From assembly GCF_016862315.1 (NCBI RefSeq), contig NZ_BOMS01000051.1:1-64000 (forward strand): a stretch of 64,000 bases of DNA, written 5' to 3'. Positions 1 to 8,898 of the stretch are shown here, one piece after another (position 1 is the stretch's first letter; the number at the start of each line of letters is the position of its first letter). The stretch comes from Actinoplanes palleronii. GTDB taxonomy: Bacteria; Actinomycetota; Actinomycetes; Mycobacteriales; Micromonosporaceae. The notes under the pieces are model-generated. The model saw only the letters and a list, made by a program, of their open reading frames with translations. It made no database searches and was not told the origin of the DNA. A program made the position numbers and the translations under genes.

Positions 1-2261
1 CGCGCGAGGTCGGTTCGGAGGGCAAGCTCGGCGGTCAGGCCCAGGTCAAGGGCGTTTCCGGTACGTGGCGCGACCTCACCGACAACGTCAATCAGCTGGC
101 CTCCACGCTGACCATCCAGCTCCGCGCGATCGCCGAGGTGTCCACCGCGGTGACCCGGGGTGACCTGACCCAGAGCGTCGCGGTCGAGGCGCAGGGCGAG
201 GTGGCCGAGCTCAAGGACAACATCAACCGGATGATCGTGACGCTCCGCGACACCACCAAGACCAACGCGGAGCAGGGCTGGCTCGACTCGAACCTGGCCC
301 GGATCGGTGGCCTGCTGCAGGGCCAGCGGGACGTCGGCGAGGTCTGCCGCATGATCATGACCGAGGTGACGCCGCTGGTGGACGCGCAGCTCGGCGCGTT
401 CTTCCTGGTCGACAACGAGGAAGCGGTGATGCGCCTGCGGCTGGCCGCGGCGTACGGCTACGTGGCCCGCGATCACGAGGTGACGTTCGGGCCGGGCGAG
501 GCGCTGGTCGGCCAGGCCGCGGTGTCCCGCCGCACGATCCGGGTCCGGGCCACCCACGACGGCATCCTGACCATGCGGTCCGGGTTGCTCGCGATGCCGC
601 CGAACGACCTGGTGGTGCTGCCGGTGCTGTTCGAGGGCGAGATGCTCGGCGTGATCGAGTTCGCGTCGGTGGCCGCGTTCTCCGGGCTGCACCTGACGTT
701 CCTGGAGCGGCTGGTCGCCACGATCGGGGTGGCGCTGAACACGATCCAGGCGAACCGGCGTACCGAGGAGTTGCTGACCCAGTCGCAGCGCCTGGCCCGG
801 GAGATGCAGGACCAGTCGGCCGAGCTGCAGCGCACCAACGCCGAGCTGGAGGACAAGGCCAAGCTGCTGAGCGACCAGAAGGCGAACATCGAGCTGAAGA
901 ACCGGGAGATCGAGCTGGCCCGGCTCGGCCTGGAGGAGAAGGCGCAGCAGCTGTCCCGCGCCAACACGTACAAATCCGAGTTCCTCGCCAACATGAGCCA
1001 CGAGCTGCGCACCCCGCTGAACTCGCTGCTGCTGCTGGCCCGGCTGCTCGCGGACAACACCGATCAGAACCTCACCGACAAGCAGATCGAGTTCGCCCGC
1101 ACCATCCACAGTGCCGGTTCCGACCTGCTGTCGCTGATCGACGACATCCTGGACCTGTCGAAGATCGAGGCCGGCCGGATGGACGTCGAGCCGGACGTGG
1201 TCGACTTCGACGGCATCCGCAGTTACGTCGAGCAGGCGTTCGCCCCGCAGGCCGAGGACAAGGGCCTGCGCTTCGAGGTGGAGCTGGCGCCCGGCCTGCC
1301 GGACTCGATCGTCACCGACCCGCAGCGGCTCCAGCAGATCCTGCGCAACCTGCTCTCCAACGCGGTCAAGTTCACCGACCACGGGTCGGTCACGCTGAGC
1401 ATCTTCGCGGCGTCCCGTGAGTCCGACTCGGACGTTCCTTCGCTGGTCTCGGCGCAGGAGGTGGTGGCGTTCGCGGTCCGGGACACCGGCATCGGCATCT
1501 CGGACGAGAAACTGGCGATCATCTTCGAGCCGTTCCAGCAGGCCGACGGCACCACCACCCGCAAGTACGGCGGCACCGGCCTCGGCCTGTCGATCAGCCG
1601 GGAGTTCGCCGCGCTGCTCGGCGGCACCATCGCGGTCCGTTCGGTGGCCGGTGAGGGCTCGATCTTCACGCTCTACATGCCGGAGGCGCTGAGCCCGGAC
1701 GCGATCCCGATGCCGGCCCTGCCCGCCGGGCTGCCGCCGGCCAAGGCGATCTCGGTCCGGCCGGCCCCGGCGCTGAAGATGCCGTCACTGATGGAGATGC
1801 CGTCGCTGGCCATGCCGCCTCGCCAGGAGGAACCGGCTCCGGCGAACCCGGCCGGCCGGCAGCTGGACGGCGCCACCGTGCTGATCGTCGACGACGACGT
1901 CCGCAACGTCTTCGCCCTGACCAGCGCCCTGGAGATGCACGGGCTGAACGTCCTGTACTCGGACAACGGGGTGGACGGCGTCCGGATCCTGAACGAGCAT
2001 CCGGAGGTGGACATCGTGCTGATGGACGCGATGATGCCCGACCAGGACGGCTACGAGACGACCCGGGGAATTCGCCGCAATCAGCGTTTCCGGGACCTAC
2101 CGGTAGTGTTCCTCACAGCGAAGGCGATGCCCGGTGACCGGGAGTCGGCCCTCGCCGCCGGCGCCAGTGACTACATCACCAAGCCGGTCGATCTGGACGA
2201 GTTGATCGAATTGATGGCGCGCTGGGTGAACGCGGAGACCACGGAACCGGAACGTGGCTGA
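1..2261 (+). CDS. Hybrid sensor histidine kinase with tandem HAMP domains (5' end outside window)
   Basis: The reading frame is open from base 3, so the gene starts upstream; the ATG at 138 lies inside a HAMP repeat and is not the start. The visible 752 residues run as follows: HAMP-type repeats (to about base 250, with GTWRDLTDNVNQLA and TRGDLTQ), a GAF domain (about 290-760), a coiled coil (770-980), HisKA with the phospho-acceptor His in NMSHELRTP (codon at 999), HATPase_c with NLLSNAVKF, DTGIGI and GGTGLGL, a Met/Pro-rich linker (about 1690-1860), and a C-terminal receiver with IVLMDAMMPDQDG. It is a cytoplasmic-facing sensor that phosphorylates itself and then its own receiver. The receiver-only protein that follows is a likely partner. 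No DNA-binding output is present. The signal is unknown. Confidence 0.93.
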   Translation, partial: REVGSEGKLGGQAQVKGVSGTWRDLTDNVNQLASTLTIQLRAIAEVSTAVTRGDLTQSVAVEAQGEVAELKDNINRMIVTLRDTTKTNAEQGWLDSNLARIGGLLQGQRDVGEVCRMIMTEVTPLVDAQLGAFFLVDNEEAVMRLRLAAAYGYVARDHEVTFGPGEALVGQAAVSRRTIRVRATHDGILTMRSGLLAMPPNDLVVLPVLFEGEMLGVIEFASVAAFSGLHLTFLERLVATIGVALNTIQANRRTEELLTQSQRLAREMQDQSAELQRTNAELEDKAKLLSDQKANIELKNREIELARLGLEEKAQQLSRANTYKSEFLANMSHELRTPLNSLLLLARLLADNTDQNLTDKQIEFARTIHSAGSDLLSLIDDILDLSKIEAGRMDVEPDVVDFDGIRSYVEQAFAPQAEDKGLRFEVELAPGLPDSIVTDPQRLQQILRNLLSNAVKFTDHGSVTLSIFAASRESDSDVPSLVSAQEVVAFAVRDTGIGISDEKLAIIFEPFQQADGTTTRKYGGTGLGLSISREFAALLGGTIAVRSVAGEGSIFTLYMPEALSPDAIPMPALPAGLPPAKAISVRPAPALKMPSLMEMPSLAMPPRQEEPAPANPAGRQLDGATVLIVDDDVRNVFALTSALEMHGLNVLYSDNGVDGVRILNEHPEVDIVLMDAMMPDQDGYETTRGIRRNQRFRDLPVVFLTAKAMPGDRESALAAGASDYITKPVDLDELIELMARWVNAETTEPERG

Positions 2262-2347
2262 CCGAGTCTGATCTTCGGTCGCGGCTCTCGAGCCGCGGCC
2301 GGGCACGGGCTGGTGAGGCGACGTCGGAAGGAACGAGGTGAGCACGC

Positions 2348-2896
2348 GTGGGTGAGCGCGCCAAAGCACTGCTGGTCGACGACCGGCGGGACAACCTGCT
2401 GGCACTGGAAGCGATCCTGCAGGGTCTGCCGGTGACCGCGGTCGCGGTGGAGAGTGGCGAGGCCGCGCTCAAACAGCTGCTGACCGACGATTTCGCGGTG
2501 ATCCTGCTCGACGCGCACATGCCCAACATGGACGGTTTCGAGACGGCCAGCCACATCAAACGGCGGGAGCGGACCCGGCACGTGCCGATCCTGTTCCTGA
2601 CCGCGGCCGATCGGGACGCCCAGCTCGCCCTCCGGGGCTACGCGGTGGGCGCGGTGGATTACCTCACCAAGCCGTTCGACCCGTGGGTGCTGCGGGCCAA
2701 GGTCTCCATCTTCGTCGAGCTGTGGGTCAAGAACCAGCAGCTCAAGGCGGTTTCCGAGGCGACGAAGGAACGCGACTCGCAGTGGCTGCGACTGACCGAG
2801 ACGGTCGACGAGGCAGCCCGGGTGCTGCGGGCCGGCGGCGCGGACGCGGCCACCGAGGCGCTCGCGCTGCTGGAGAAGGCCCGCTGGGGTAGCTGA
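2348..2896 (+). CDS. Response regulator with a receiver domain and no DNA-binding output
   Basis: This 182-residue protein has one CheY-like receiver domain (about residues 6-120). The acidic pocket is LLVDD, the phosphorylated Asp is D55 in VILLDAHMPNMDG, and the conserved Lys is in YLTKPFD. The C-terminal 60 residues look helical and match no output domain I know. It starts at GTG 2348 behind a purine-rich GGAACGAGG, 86 bp after the hybrid kinase gene in the same direction. It probably receives phosphate from that kinase or relays it to a third protein. Confidence 0.88.
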   Translation: MGERAKALLVDDRRDNLLALEAILQGLPVTAVAVESGEAALKQLLTDDFAVILLDAHMPNMDGFETASHIKRRERTRHVPILFLTAADRDAQLALRGYAVGAVDYLTKPFDPWVLRAKVSIFVELWVKNQQLKAVSEATKERDSQWLRLTETVDEAARVLRAGGADAATEALALLEKARWGS

Positions 2897-2990
2897 CCGC
2901 TCCATGTGACCTGGGTCACCAGAGGCAACGAAGTTGATCGTCCGCACCACAAGCGGTCGAAGCCTCATCCCCCAGGACGCTAGGAGCACC

Positions 2991-4496
2991 ATGCGGCACG
3001 TACACCCCGACGACGCCCTCGCCGCGAGCCGTCGCCGCCGCCGGATGATCACGACCCTGGGCGCGGCCGGTGCCGCGGGTGCGGTCACCGCCCTGGTGGC
3101 GGTGCTCGTCCCGAACGCCTCGGCCAGCACGTCGTTCGACGCGAACTTCGAGGACGGCGCGAGCGGCTGGACCAAGTCCGGTGGCACCTGGGCCGTGGTG
3201 ACCGACGGCTCGAAGGTCTACCAGCAGTCCAAGACGGACAGTGAGATCGCCCGGGTGTTCGCCGGCGAGACCTCGTGGGCCGACTACTCGGTGCAGGCCA
3301 AGGTCAAGGGTGTCAAGCTGGGCACCGGCCTGGCCGGTGTCGCGGCCCGGGCCAGCGGCTCGTCGACCATGTACCGGCTGGCCCTGCTGGGCGCCGGCAA
3401 GGCCGAACTGCAGGCGGTCAAGGGCAGCGCGGTCTCGGTGCTCGGCTCCGCCACGGTCAGCGGCCTGACCGCCTGGCACACCCTGCGGATCGACGCCTCG
3501 GGCAGCACGATCAAGGGGTACGTGGACGGCACGGCGATCGGCAGCGGCACCGGTGTGCTGCCCGGCACCGGCCGGATCGGCCTGATCACCAGCTTCGCGT
3601 CGGCCGAGTTCGACGACGTCGTGGTGTCCCCGGTGGCGGCCGCGTCCGCGTCCGCCACGGCGACCAAGACCGCGACCGCCAGCCCGACGGCGACCAAGAC
3701 CGCGACGGCGAGCCCGACGGCGACGAAGACCGCGACCGCGAGCCCGACCAAGACCGCGTCCGCCACACCCACCGCCACCACGAGCGCCACGCCGACCGCG
3801 ACCGCGTCGGCGTCCACCACCTGGCCGACCGCCAAGGGCGACAAGCCGGTGACCGCCACCATCGCGGTGACCGGCAGCTTCGACGGCGGCAACGTGCGCT
3901 ACTCGGGCAGCGGCGCGCTCGGCACCGCCTCGCAGGACGAGGACCAGGGTCCGCTCTTCGAGCTGGCCGACGGCGCCACCCTGTCGAACGTGATCCTGGG
4001 TGACCCGGCCGCCGACGGCGTGCACTGCAAGGGCTCCTGCACGCTGACCAACGTCTGGTGGGAGAACGTCGGCGAGGACGCCGCGACGTTCAAGGGCGGC
4101 ACCTCGGCGGTCTACACCGTCAACGGCGGCGGGGCCAAGGGCGCCGACGACAAGGTCTTCCAGCACAACGGCGGCGGCACGCTGACCATCAAGAACTTCC
4201 AGGTCAGCGACTACGGCAAGCTGTACCGCTCGTGCGGCAACTGCAAGACCCAGTACAAGCGCTCGGTGGTGGTGCAGAACGTGATCGCCACCGGCAAGGC
4301 CAAGGCGCTGGTCGGCATCAACACGAACTTCGGCGACACCGCGACGCTCTCCGGCATCACCGTGGTCGGGTCCGCGGACCTGAAGGTTTGCGTGAAGTTC
4401 AAGGGCAACAGCACCGGCGCCGAGCCGACCGAGGTCGGTACCGGCCCGGACGGCGTCAACTGCAAGTACTCGGCCTCCGACGTCACTTTCAAGTGA
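2991..4496 (+). CDS. Secreted pectate lyase, polysaccharide lyase family 3 type, with N-terminal laminin-G/DUF1080-like domain
   Basis: The 501-residue product starts at ATG 2991 behind TAGGAGCACC. The N-terminus has an Arg-run then a hydrophobic stretch (SRRRRRMITTLGAAG), a possible Tat signal, ending near NASAS. Next comes a beta-sandwich-like domain of about 170 residues (FEDGASGWTKSGGTWAV to FDDVVV) resembling DUF1080/LamG folds, a Thr/Ala/Ser/Pro linker with three exact-length repeats, and a C-terminal PL3 pectate lyase domain with GPLFELADGATLSNVILG, GVHCKGSCTLTNVWWENVGEDA and the paired Cys of RSCGNCKTQY. PL3 enzymes cleave polygalacturonate by Ca-dependent beta-elimination. The N-terminal domain may bind carbohydrate (inference). 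It is followed by a strong hairpin and appears monocistronic. Confidence 0.9.
   Translation: MRHVHPDDALAASRRRRRMITTLGAAGAAGAVTALVAVLVPNASASTSFDANFEDGASGWTKSGGTWAVVTDGSKVYQQSKTDSEIARVFAGETSWADYSVQAKVKGVKLGTGLAGVAARASGSSTMYRLALLGAGKAELQAVKGSAVSVLGSATVSGLTAWHTLRIDASGSTIKGYVDGTAIGSGTGVLPGTGRIGLITSFASAEFDDVVVSPVAAASASATATKTATASPTATKTATASPTATKTATASPTKTASATPTATTSATPTATASASTTWPTAKGDKPVTATIAVTGSFDGGNVRYSGSGALGTASQDEDQGPLFELADGATLSNVILGDPAADGVHCKGSCTLTNVWWENVGEDAATFKGGTSAVYTVNGGGAKGADDKVFQHNGGGTLTIKNFQVSDYGKLYRSCGNCKTQYKRSVVVQNVIATGKAKALVGINTNFGDTATLSGITVVGSADLKVCVKFKGNSTGAEPTEVGTGPDGVNCKYSASDVTFK
3657..3746 (+). repeat. Three 30-bp tandem repeats encoding the pectate lyase linker
   Basis: There are three consecutive 30-bp units at 3657-3686, 3687-3716 and 3717-3746, differing at a few third positions. 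Each encodes TATKTATASP. They form the flexible, probably glycosylated linker between the two domains of the secreted lyase; unit number could vary by slippage. Confidence 0.9.
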
Positions 4497-4502
4497 GGTA
4501 GT

Positions 4503-4534
4503 GGTGGCCGCCGGGTGCCAGCCCGGCGGCCACC
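4503..4534 (+). terminator. Hairpin terminator after the pectate lyase gene
   Basis: A perfect 13-bp inverted repeat (GGTGGCCGCCGGG at 4503-4515 and its complement at 4522-4534) with a 6-nt loop begins 6 bp after the stop codon. There is no U-tract, which is common for actinobacterial terminators. Confidence 0.75.
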
Positions 4535-4562
4535 GTCCGATTCCACCGCCGTGACCTGAAGG

Positions 4563-5072
4563 GTGCCGATGCGCGACGCCGCCTTCCACGCGTACTTCGA
4601 ACGGCACCATGACTCGTTGTCGCGGCTGGCGTACCTGATGACCGGGGACGCCTCGGCCGCCGACGACCTCGCGGCGGACGCCATGACCGAGGTGTGGCGG
4701 CACTGGGACCGGGTGCAGGCGGCGGACGACCCGGCGGCGTACGGCCACGGGATCCTGATGAACCTGGCCCGCAACTGGATCCGCAAGCGCAGCCGGGAAC
4801 GGCTGTTCTCGCTGGAAGTGCTCAAGCGGGCACCGGAGTCGGACGTTCCGGTCGTCCTGGACGTCCGTCGCGCCCTGGCCCGGCTGCCGCACCGGCGGCG
4901 GGCCTGCGTGGTCCTGCGGTACGCGTTCGACATGTCCGAACGTGAGGTGGCCAGCACCCTCGGGATCTCCGAGGGCACGGTGAAGAGCGCGACCTCACGC
5001 GGAGCGAAGCAATTGGCCGAGATGCTCGGCGGCAGTCTGGCTCGAATCAACGGTTGGGAGGCGGCGCGGTGA
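4563..5072 (+). CDS. SigE-family ECF RNA polymerase sigma factor
   Basis: The 169-residue protein has region 2 (YFERHHDSLSRLAYLMTGD, then AADDLAADAMTEVWRHWD) and region 4 (LARLPHRRRACVVLRY, then the helix-turn-helix VASTLGISEGTVKSATSRG). This is the compact SigE-family layout common in actinobacteria. The start is GTG 4563 or ATG 4569; homology begins soon after both, so the sequence does not decide. Its stop overlaps the GTG of the next gene (GTGA), which suggests translational coupling to a membrane partner that probably controls it. Confidence 0.9.
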   Translation: MPMRDAAFHAYFERHHDSLSRLAYLMTGDASAADDLAADAMTEVWRHWDRVQAADDPAAYGHGILMNLARNWIRKRSRERLFSLEVLKRAPESDVPVVLDVRRALARLPHRRRACVVLRYAFDMSEREVASTLGISEGTVKSATSRGAKQLAEMLGGSLARINGWEAAR

Positions 5073-5881
5073 CGGTCACCGAGAACGAGCTGCGCGCGCT
5101 GCTGCGCGCTGAGGCGGCAGCACATCAGCCCGACCGTGTCGTGATCCTGAACCGGGTCACCCAGACGGCGATGCGGAACGAGGCCGCGGCACGCGGGCGG
5201 GGTCCGCGGATCCGGATCGCCGGCGCGGCGGTCGCGGTGGCCGCGGTGTTCGGTGGTGGCGGCTTCGCCCAGTGGGCGCTGGCCGGCGGGCCGGACGAGG
5301 GTCGGCCCACGCCGCCGCCCCCGGCGGTCACCGCGTCGGTGGGCCCGGCGGTCACCGAGAACGCCACCCCGTCGCCGTCCGGCCCGGCCTCGCCCAGCAC
5401 GCCGGCCAGCCGGTCGCCGGGCAGTCGCCGGCCCAGCAAGTCGGTGTCGCCGTCGGCGGCCGCGCCGGCCACCTCGGCCCCGGTCACGGACAGTGCCACG
5501 ATGGGGCCGCTCTGGTCCGACGGCTCGGTCGACGTGGGTGGCGACACCCAGGCCAGCAGCGTGGTGACGATCCGGACCACCGAGCAGCTGACCGCGCTCG
5601 AGGTGACCATCCGGGTGGCGAAGACCGCCGAGCTGGTCGCCCGGGGCGGCAGCCAGCAGGTGCCCGGCGCGAGCGTGAACAGCAGCGTCACCGAGGAGGC
5701 CGGTGCGCTGGTGTACCGGTTCACGCTCTCGTCGGGGGACACGCTGGCGGCGGGGACGTACACGTTCTTCGCGCGGTACACGTACGCGTCAGGTGGCCGG
5801 GATGCCGGAGCCGACGCCTACACGGCCGCCGCGACCAGCGGATCCGGCACCGCGCTGGCGGTCAGCGGTGCCTTCGGCTGA
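5069..5881 (+). CDS. Single-pass membrane protein paired with the sigma factor (possible anti-sigma role)
   Basis: It starts at GTG 5069, overlapping the sigma factor stop, with GGGAGG 9 bp upstream; an earlier in-frame codon at 5054 is less likely. The roughly 270-residue product has a cytoplasmic head of about 50 residues (TENELRALLRAEAAAHQPDR), one membrane segment (AGAAVAVAAVFGGGGFAQWAL), a Pro/Ser/Thr-rich stalk and an outer beta-rich domain. Position and topology suggest a regulator of the sigma factor. No zinc-binding HxxxCxxC motif of classical anti-sigma factors is visible, so the function is inferred from context. Confidence 0.75.
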   Translation: MTVTENELRALLRAEAAAHQPDRVVILNRVTQTAMRNEAAARGRGPRIRIAGAAVAVAAVFGGGGFAQWALAGGPDEGRPTPPPPAVTASVGPAVTENATPSPSGPASPSTPASRSPGSRRPSKSVSPSAAAPATSAPVTDSATMGPLWSDGSVDVGGDTQASSVVTIRTTEQLTALEVTIRVAKTAELVARGGSQQVPGASVNSSVTEEAGALVYRFTLSSGDTLAAGTYTFFARYTYASGGRDAGADAYTAAATSGSGTALAVSGAFG

Positions 5882-5944
5882 GGTGTCGTCCACAGCCGAC
5901 GTGATGCCCGCCGGGCTCTCAGGTGGATGTGACAGCATCGGGGT

Positions 5945-6448
5945 ATGCCCGACCTGACCGTGCGGGAGATGACCGCGGACGAGTTCGACGCGTGGCACGA
6001 GGCTGTCATGCGTGCCTTCGCCACAGCCCAGGCCGAGGCGGGCTCGGGCACGTTCGAGGAAAACCTGCAACGCACGCGGGATGGCCAGGCGGCGTTGCTG
6101 CCGCGCGGCCAGGAGACCCCGGGGATGATCTTCCTTCGTGGCGTACGCGGTGACGGCGCGGTGGTCGGCACGATCTGGATCAGCCTGGAGCACCCGCGGG
6201 GTTTCCGGGACTGCGCGTTCCTCTACGAGATCGCGATCGACGAGGAGTTCCAGGGCGCCGGGTACGGCCGGGCCCTGCTCACCGCCGGCGAGCAGGTCGT
6301 CCGCGAGCGTGGCGTGCCGGCGCTCGAGCTGAACGTCTTCGGTGACAACGCCCGCGCGATCGGGCTGTATACGACGGCCGGCTACCGGGTGGTCACGCAG
6401 CAGATGCGCAAGGACCTGAGGTCAGGCAGTGCTGATCATGAGGGCTGA
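5945..6448 (+). CDS. GNAT family N-acetyltransferase
   Basis: This 167-residue protein carries the GNAT acetyl-CoA site: strand 4 FLYEIAIDEEFQGAGYGRALL (the R/Q-x-x-G-x-G/A signature is QGAGYG), followed by ALELNVFGDNARAIGLYTTAGYRVV, the usual end of the fold. The acceptor substrate cannot be told from sequence. The last 27 bp overlap the convergent STAS gene, so the two mRNAs are complementary at their ends. No Shine-Dalgarno is obvious and a CAGCAT element lies 6 bp upstream of the ATG. Confidence 0.88.
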   Translation: MPDLTVREMTADEFDAWHEAVMRAFATAQAEAGSGTFEENLQRTRDGQAALLPRGQETPGMIFLRGVRGDGAVVGTIWISLEHPRGFRDCAFLYEIAIDEEFQGAGYGRALLTAGEQVVRERGVPALELNVFGDNARAIGLYTTAGYRVVTQQMRKDLRSGSADHEG

Positions 6449-6748
6449 CCGGAGCCCGGTGATGTCGAGCACCCGCATCAGGAAATCGCCCACGTTGGCC
6501 AGTGCCAGCACGGTCTGGTTGTGCTGCGCCTTGCGGCTGAGCACGACCAGGGTGCCCAGGCCCTGCGAGTCGCAGAAGGTGACGCCGGCCATGTCCAGCA
6601 CGATGCGATGCGGTGATTCGTCGGCGAGCACCTCGTTGACGAGAGCAGCCAACTCGGTGACGGTGAGCACGTCGATCTCCCCGGCGAGCTGCATTGTCAC
6701 CTCGTCGGGGGCGCGCTGAACCGTGATGGACAGCTCGGGTCGCTCCAC
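6422..6748 (-). CDS. STAS-domain anti-sigma factor antagonist
   Basis: The 108-residue product is a single STAS domain. It has AGEIDVLTVTEL near the N-terminus and the phospho-acceptor loop VTFCDSQGLGTLVVLSRKA, where Ser in DSQG would be phosphorylated by an anti-sigma kinase. Such proteins release sigma factors by binding the anti-sigma kinase when unphosphorylated. No kinase is adjacent, so the partner is elsewhere. The start is GTG 6748. It is divergent from hemL. Confidence 0.9.
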   Translation of the reverse strand: MERPELSITVQRAPDEVTMQLAGEIDVLTVTELAALVNEVLADESPHRIVLDMAGVTFCDSQGLGTLVVLSRKAQHNQTVLALANVGDFLMRVLDITGLRSALMISTA

Positions 6749-6884
6749 GACGGTCAGCCTATCCTCTTACTCGCCGATCGGCCCGTCGGGCGCGGTCGAA
6801 CCAGGCTGTTCCGGACATCAACCGGTGACGTGAACAACCCTCTCAACATAGGCGACCGTGCCCGCTGACAGAATGGGAACCGCT

Positions 6885-8210
6885 GTGACCACGACATATC
6901 CCACCGCGGATCTTCCGTATCCGGAGGACGCCCCGGTCTCCCAGGCCCTCTTCGACCGTGCCCAGACCGTCATCCCGGGCGGGGTCAATTCACCTGTGCG
7001 TGCTTTCCGCGCGGTCGGCGGCACGCCGCGCTTCATGGCGCACGGCAGCGGCCCGTGGATGACCGACGTCGACGGCCGGCGGTACGTCGACCTGGTCTGC
7101 TCCTGGGGCCCGCTGATCCACGGCCACGCCCACCCGGAGATCGTCGCCGCGGTGCAGAGCGCGGCCGCCCTCGGTACCAGCTTCGGCACTCCCACGGCGG
7201 GTGAGGTCGACCTGGCCGAGGAGATCGTCCGGCGCACGCCGATCGACGAGGTGCGGCTGGTCAACTCGGGTACCGAGGCCACGATGACGGCGATCCGGCT
7301 GGCCCGGGGCTTCACCGGCCGGTCGAAGATCGTGAAGTTCGCCGGCTGCTACCACGGCCACGTGGACGCCCTGCTGGCCTCGGCCGGCTCCGGGGTGGCC
7401 ACCCTCGGCCTGCCCGACTCGCCCGGTGTGACCGGTGCGGCGGCGTCCGAGACGATCGTGCTGCCGTACAACGACGTGGCCGCGGTCGAGGCCGCCTTCG
7501 CCGCGGAGGGCGACCAGATCGCGGCGATCATCACTGAGGCCGCCCCGGGCAACATGGGCGTGGTCACCCCGCGCGAGGGCTACAACCAGCAGCTCGCCGA
7601 GATCGCCCACCGGCACGGCGCGCTGCTGATCGTGGACGAGGTGATGACCGGCTTCCGGGTGTCCGCGGGCGGCTGGGCCGGGCTGCACCCGGTCGACGCC
7701 GACCTGTTCACGTTCGGCAAGGTGATGGGCGGCGGCCTGCCCGCGGCGGCGTTCGGCGGCCGCCGGGACATCATGTCGCGGCTCGCCCCGGCCGGCCCGG
7801 TCTACCAGGCCGGCACCCTCTCCGGCAATCCGCTGGCCTGCGCCGCGGGCCTGGCCTCGCTGCGGCTCGCTGACGCGGACGCCTACAAGCGGCTGGACGA
7901 GCTGGCCACCACGATCGGCTCGCTGGCCTCGGCCGCGCTGACCGAGGCGTCGGTGCCGCACCGGTTGTCGTACGCGGGAAACATGTTCTCGATCTTCTTC
8001 ACCGACAACGAGGTCACCGACTACGACTCGGCGAAGACCCAGGACGCCGCGGCGTTCAAGGCGTTCTTCCACGCCATGCTGGCGCGCGGGGTCTATCTCC
8101 CGCCGAGCGCCTTCGAGTCGTGGTTCGTGTCGACCGCGATCGACGACGCGGCGCTGGAGCAGATCTCCGCCGCGCTGCCACACGCCGCCAGGGCCGCTGC
8201 GGGGAGCTGA
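6885..8210 (+). CDS. hemL: Glutamate-1-semialdehyde 2,1-aminomutase
   Basis: This PLP enzyme converts glutamate-1-semialdehyde to 5-aminolevulinate, the committed precursor of haem, in the C5 pathway. It shows VIPGGVNSPVRAF, VDLVCSWGPLIHGHAHP, NSGTEATMTAIRLARGFTGR, CYHGHVDALL, LLIVDEVMTGFR and the PLP lysine in FTFGKVMGGGLPAAAFGG (codon at 7719). I chose GTG 6885, which gives MTTTYPTADLP and 441 residues, close to family length; upstream in-frame GTG 6858 and ATG 6873 are alternatives. The cytochrome c maturation genes follow in the same direction, fitting a haem/cytochrome operon. Confidence 0.95.
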   Translation: MTTTYPTADLPYPEDAPVSQALFDRAQTVIPGGVNSPVRAFRAVGGTPRFMAHGSGPWMTDVDGRRYVDLVCSWGPLIHGHAHPEIVAAVQSAAALGTSFGTPTAGEVDLAEEIVRRTPIDEVRLVNSGTEATMTAIRLARGFTGRSKIVKFAGCYHGHVDALLASAGSGVATLGLPDSPGVTGAAASETIVLPYNDVAAVEAAFAAEGDQIAAIITEAAPGNMGVVTPREGYNQQLAEIAHRHGALLIVDEVMTGFRVSAGGWAGLHPVDADLFTFGKVMGGGLPAAAFGGRRDIMSRLAPAGPVYQAGTLSGNPLACAAGLASLRLADADAYKRLDELATTIGSLASAALTEASVPHRLSYAGNMFSIFFTDNEVTDYDSAKTQDAAAFKAFFHAMLARGVYLPPSAFESWFVSTAIDDAALEQISAALPHAARAAAGS

Positions 8211-8216
8211 AGAGAA

Positions 8217-8897
8217 GTGACTGACTTGTCCAAAAACGAAAACACTGTGCCGTCCAGGACCACGGTGCACGTCTTCCGCCACGGTGAGGTGTTCAACCCC
8301 ACCAAGATCCTTTACGGCCGGCTGCCGGATTTCCACCTCTCCGAGCTCGGTCATCAGATGGCCAAGGCGGCCGCCTCGGCGCTGTCCGGCCGGGACGTGA
8401 CGCACGTGGTGGCCAGCCCGCTGGAGCGCGCGCGGGAGACGGCCGAGCCGATCTCCGCCGAGTTCAAGCTGGAGACGGCGACCGACGTCCGGCTGATCGA
8501 GAGTGCGAACTTCTTCGAGGGCAAGCGGGTCTCGGTCGGTGACGGCGCGTTCAGCAACCCCCGGCACTGGTGGGTGCTGCGCGACCCGATCACCCCGTCC
8601 TGGGGTGAGGCCTACCTGGCGATCGCGCAGCGGATGTTCGAGGCCGTGCAGGCGGCCCGCGTGGCGGCCGAGGGCCACGAGGCGGTCTGCGTCTCGCACC
8701 AGCTGCCGATCTGGACGCTCCGGCGCTACGTCGAGGGCAAGCGCCTGTGGCACGATCCGCGCAAGCGGGAGTGCGGCCTGGCGAGCCTGACCTCGTTCCG
8801 GTTCGAGGGGTCCAAGGTGGTCGGCATCGACTACTCCGAACCGGCCGCGCACCTGGTCGCGCTCTCCGCCACCGCCAAGACCGCCAAGGGAGCCTGA
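8217..8897 (+). CDS. Histidine phosphatase superfamily protein
   Basis: The 226-residue protein has the catalytic RHGE motif (VHVFRHGEVFNP), the second conserved stretch VVASPLERARETAEPI and the second catalytic His in EAVCVSHQLPIWTLRRYV. These are hallmarks of the phosphoglycerate mutase-like histidine phosphatases. The start is GTG 8217, 6 bp after hemL, and the stop is 1 bp before resA. Its place between hemL and the System II genes suggests a role tied to haem or cytochrome maturation, but the substrate is unknown. Confidence 0.88.
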   Translation: MTDLSKNENTVPSRTTVHVFRHGEVFNPTKILYGRLPDFHLSELGHQMAKAAASALSGRDVTHVVASPLERARETAEPISAEFKLETATDVRLIESANFFEGKRVSVGDGAFSNPRHWWVLRDPITPSWGEAYLAIAQRMFEAVQAARVAAEGHEAVCVSHQLPIWTLRRYVEGKRLWHDPRKRECGLASLTSFRFEGSKVVGIDYSEPAAHLVALSATAKTAKGA

Positions 8898-8898
8898 C

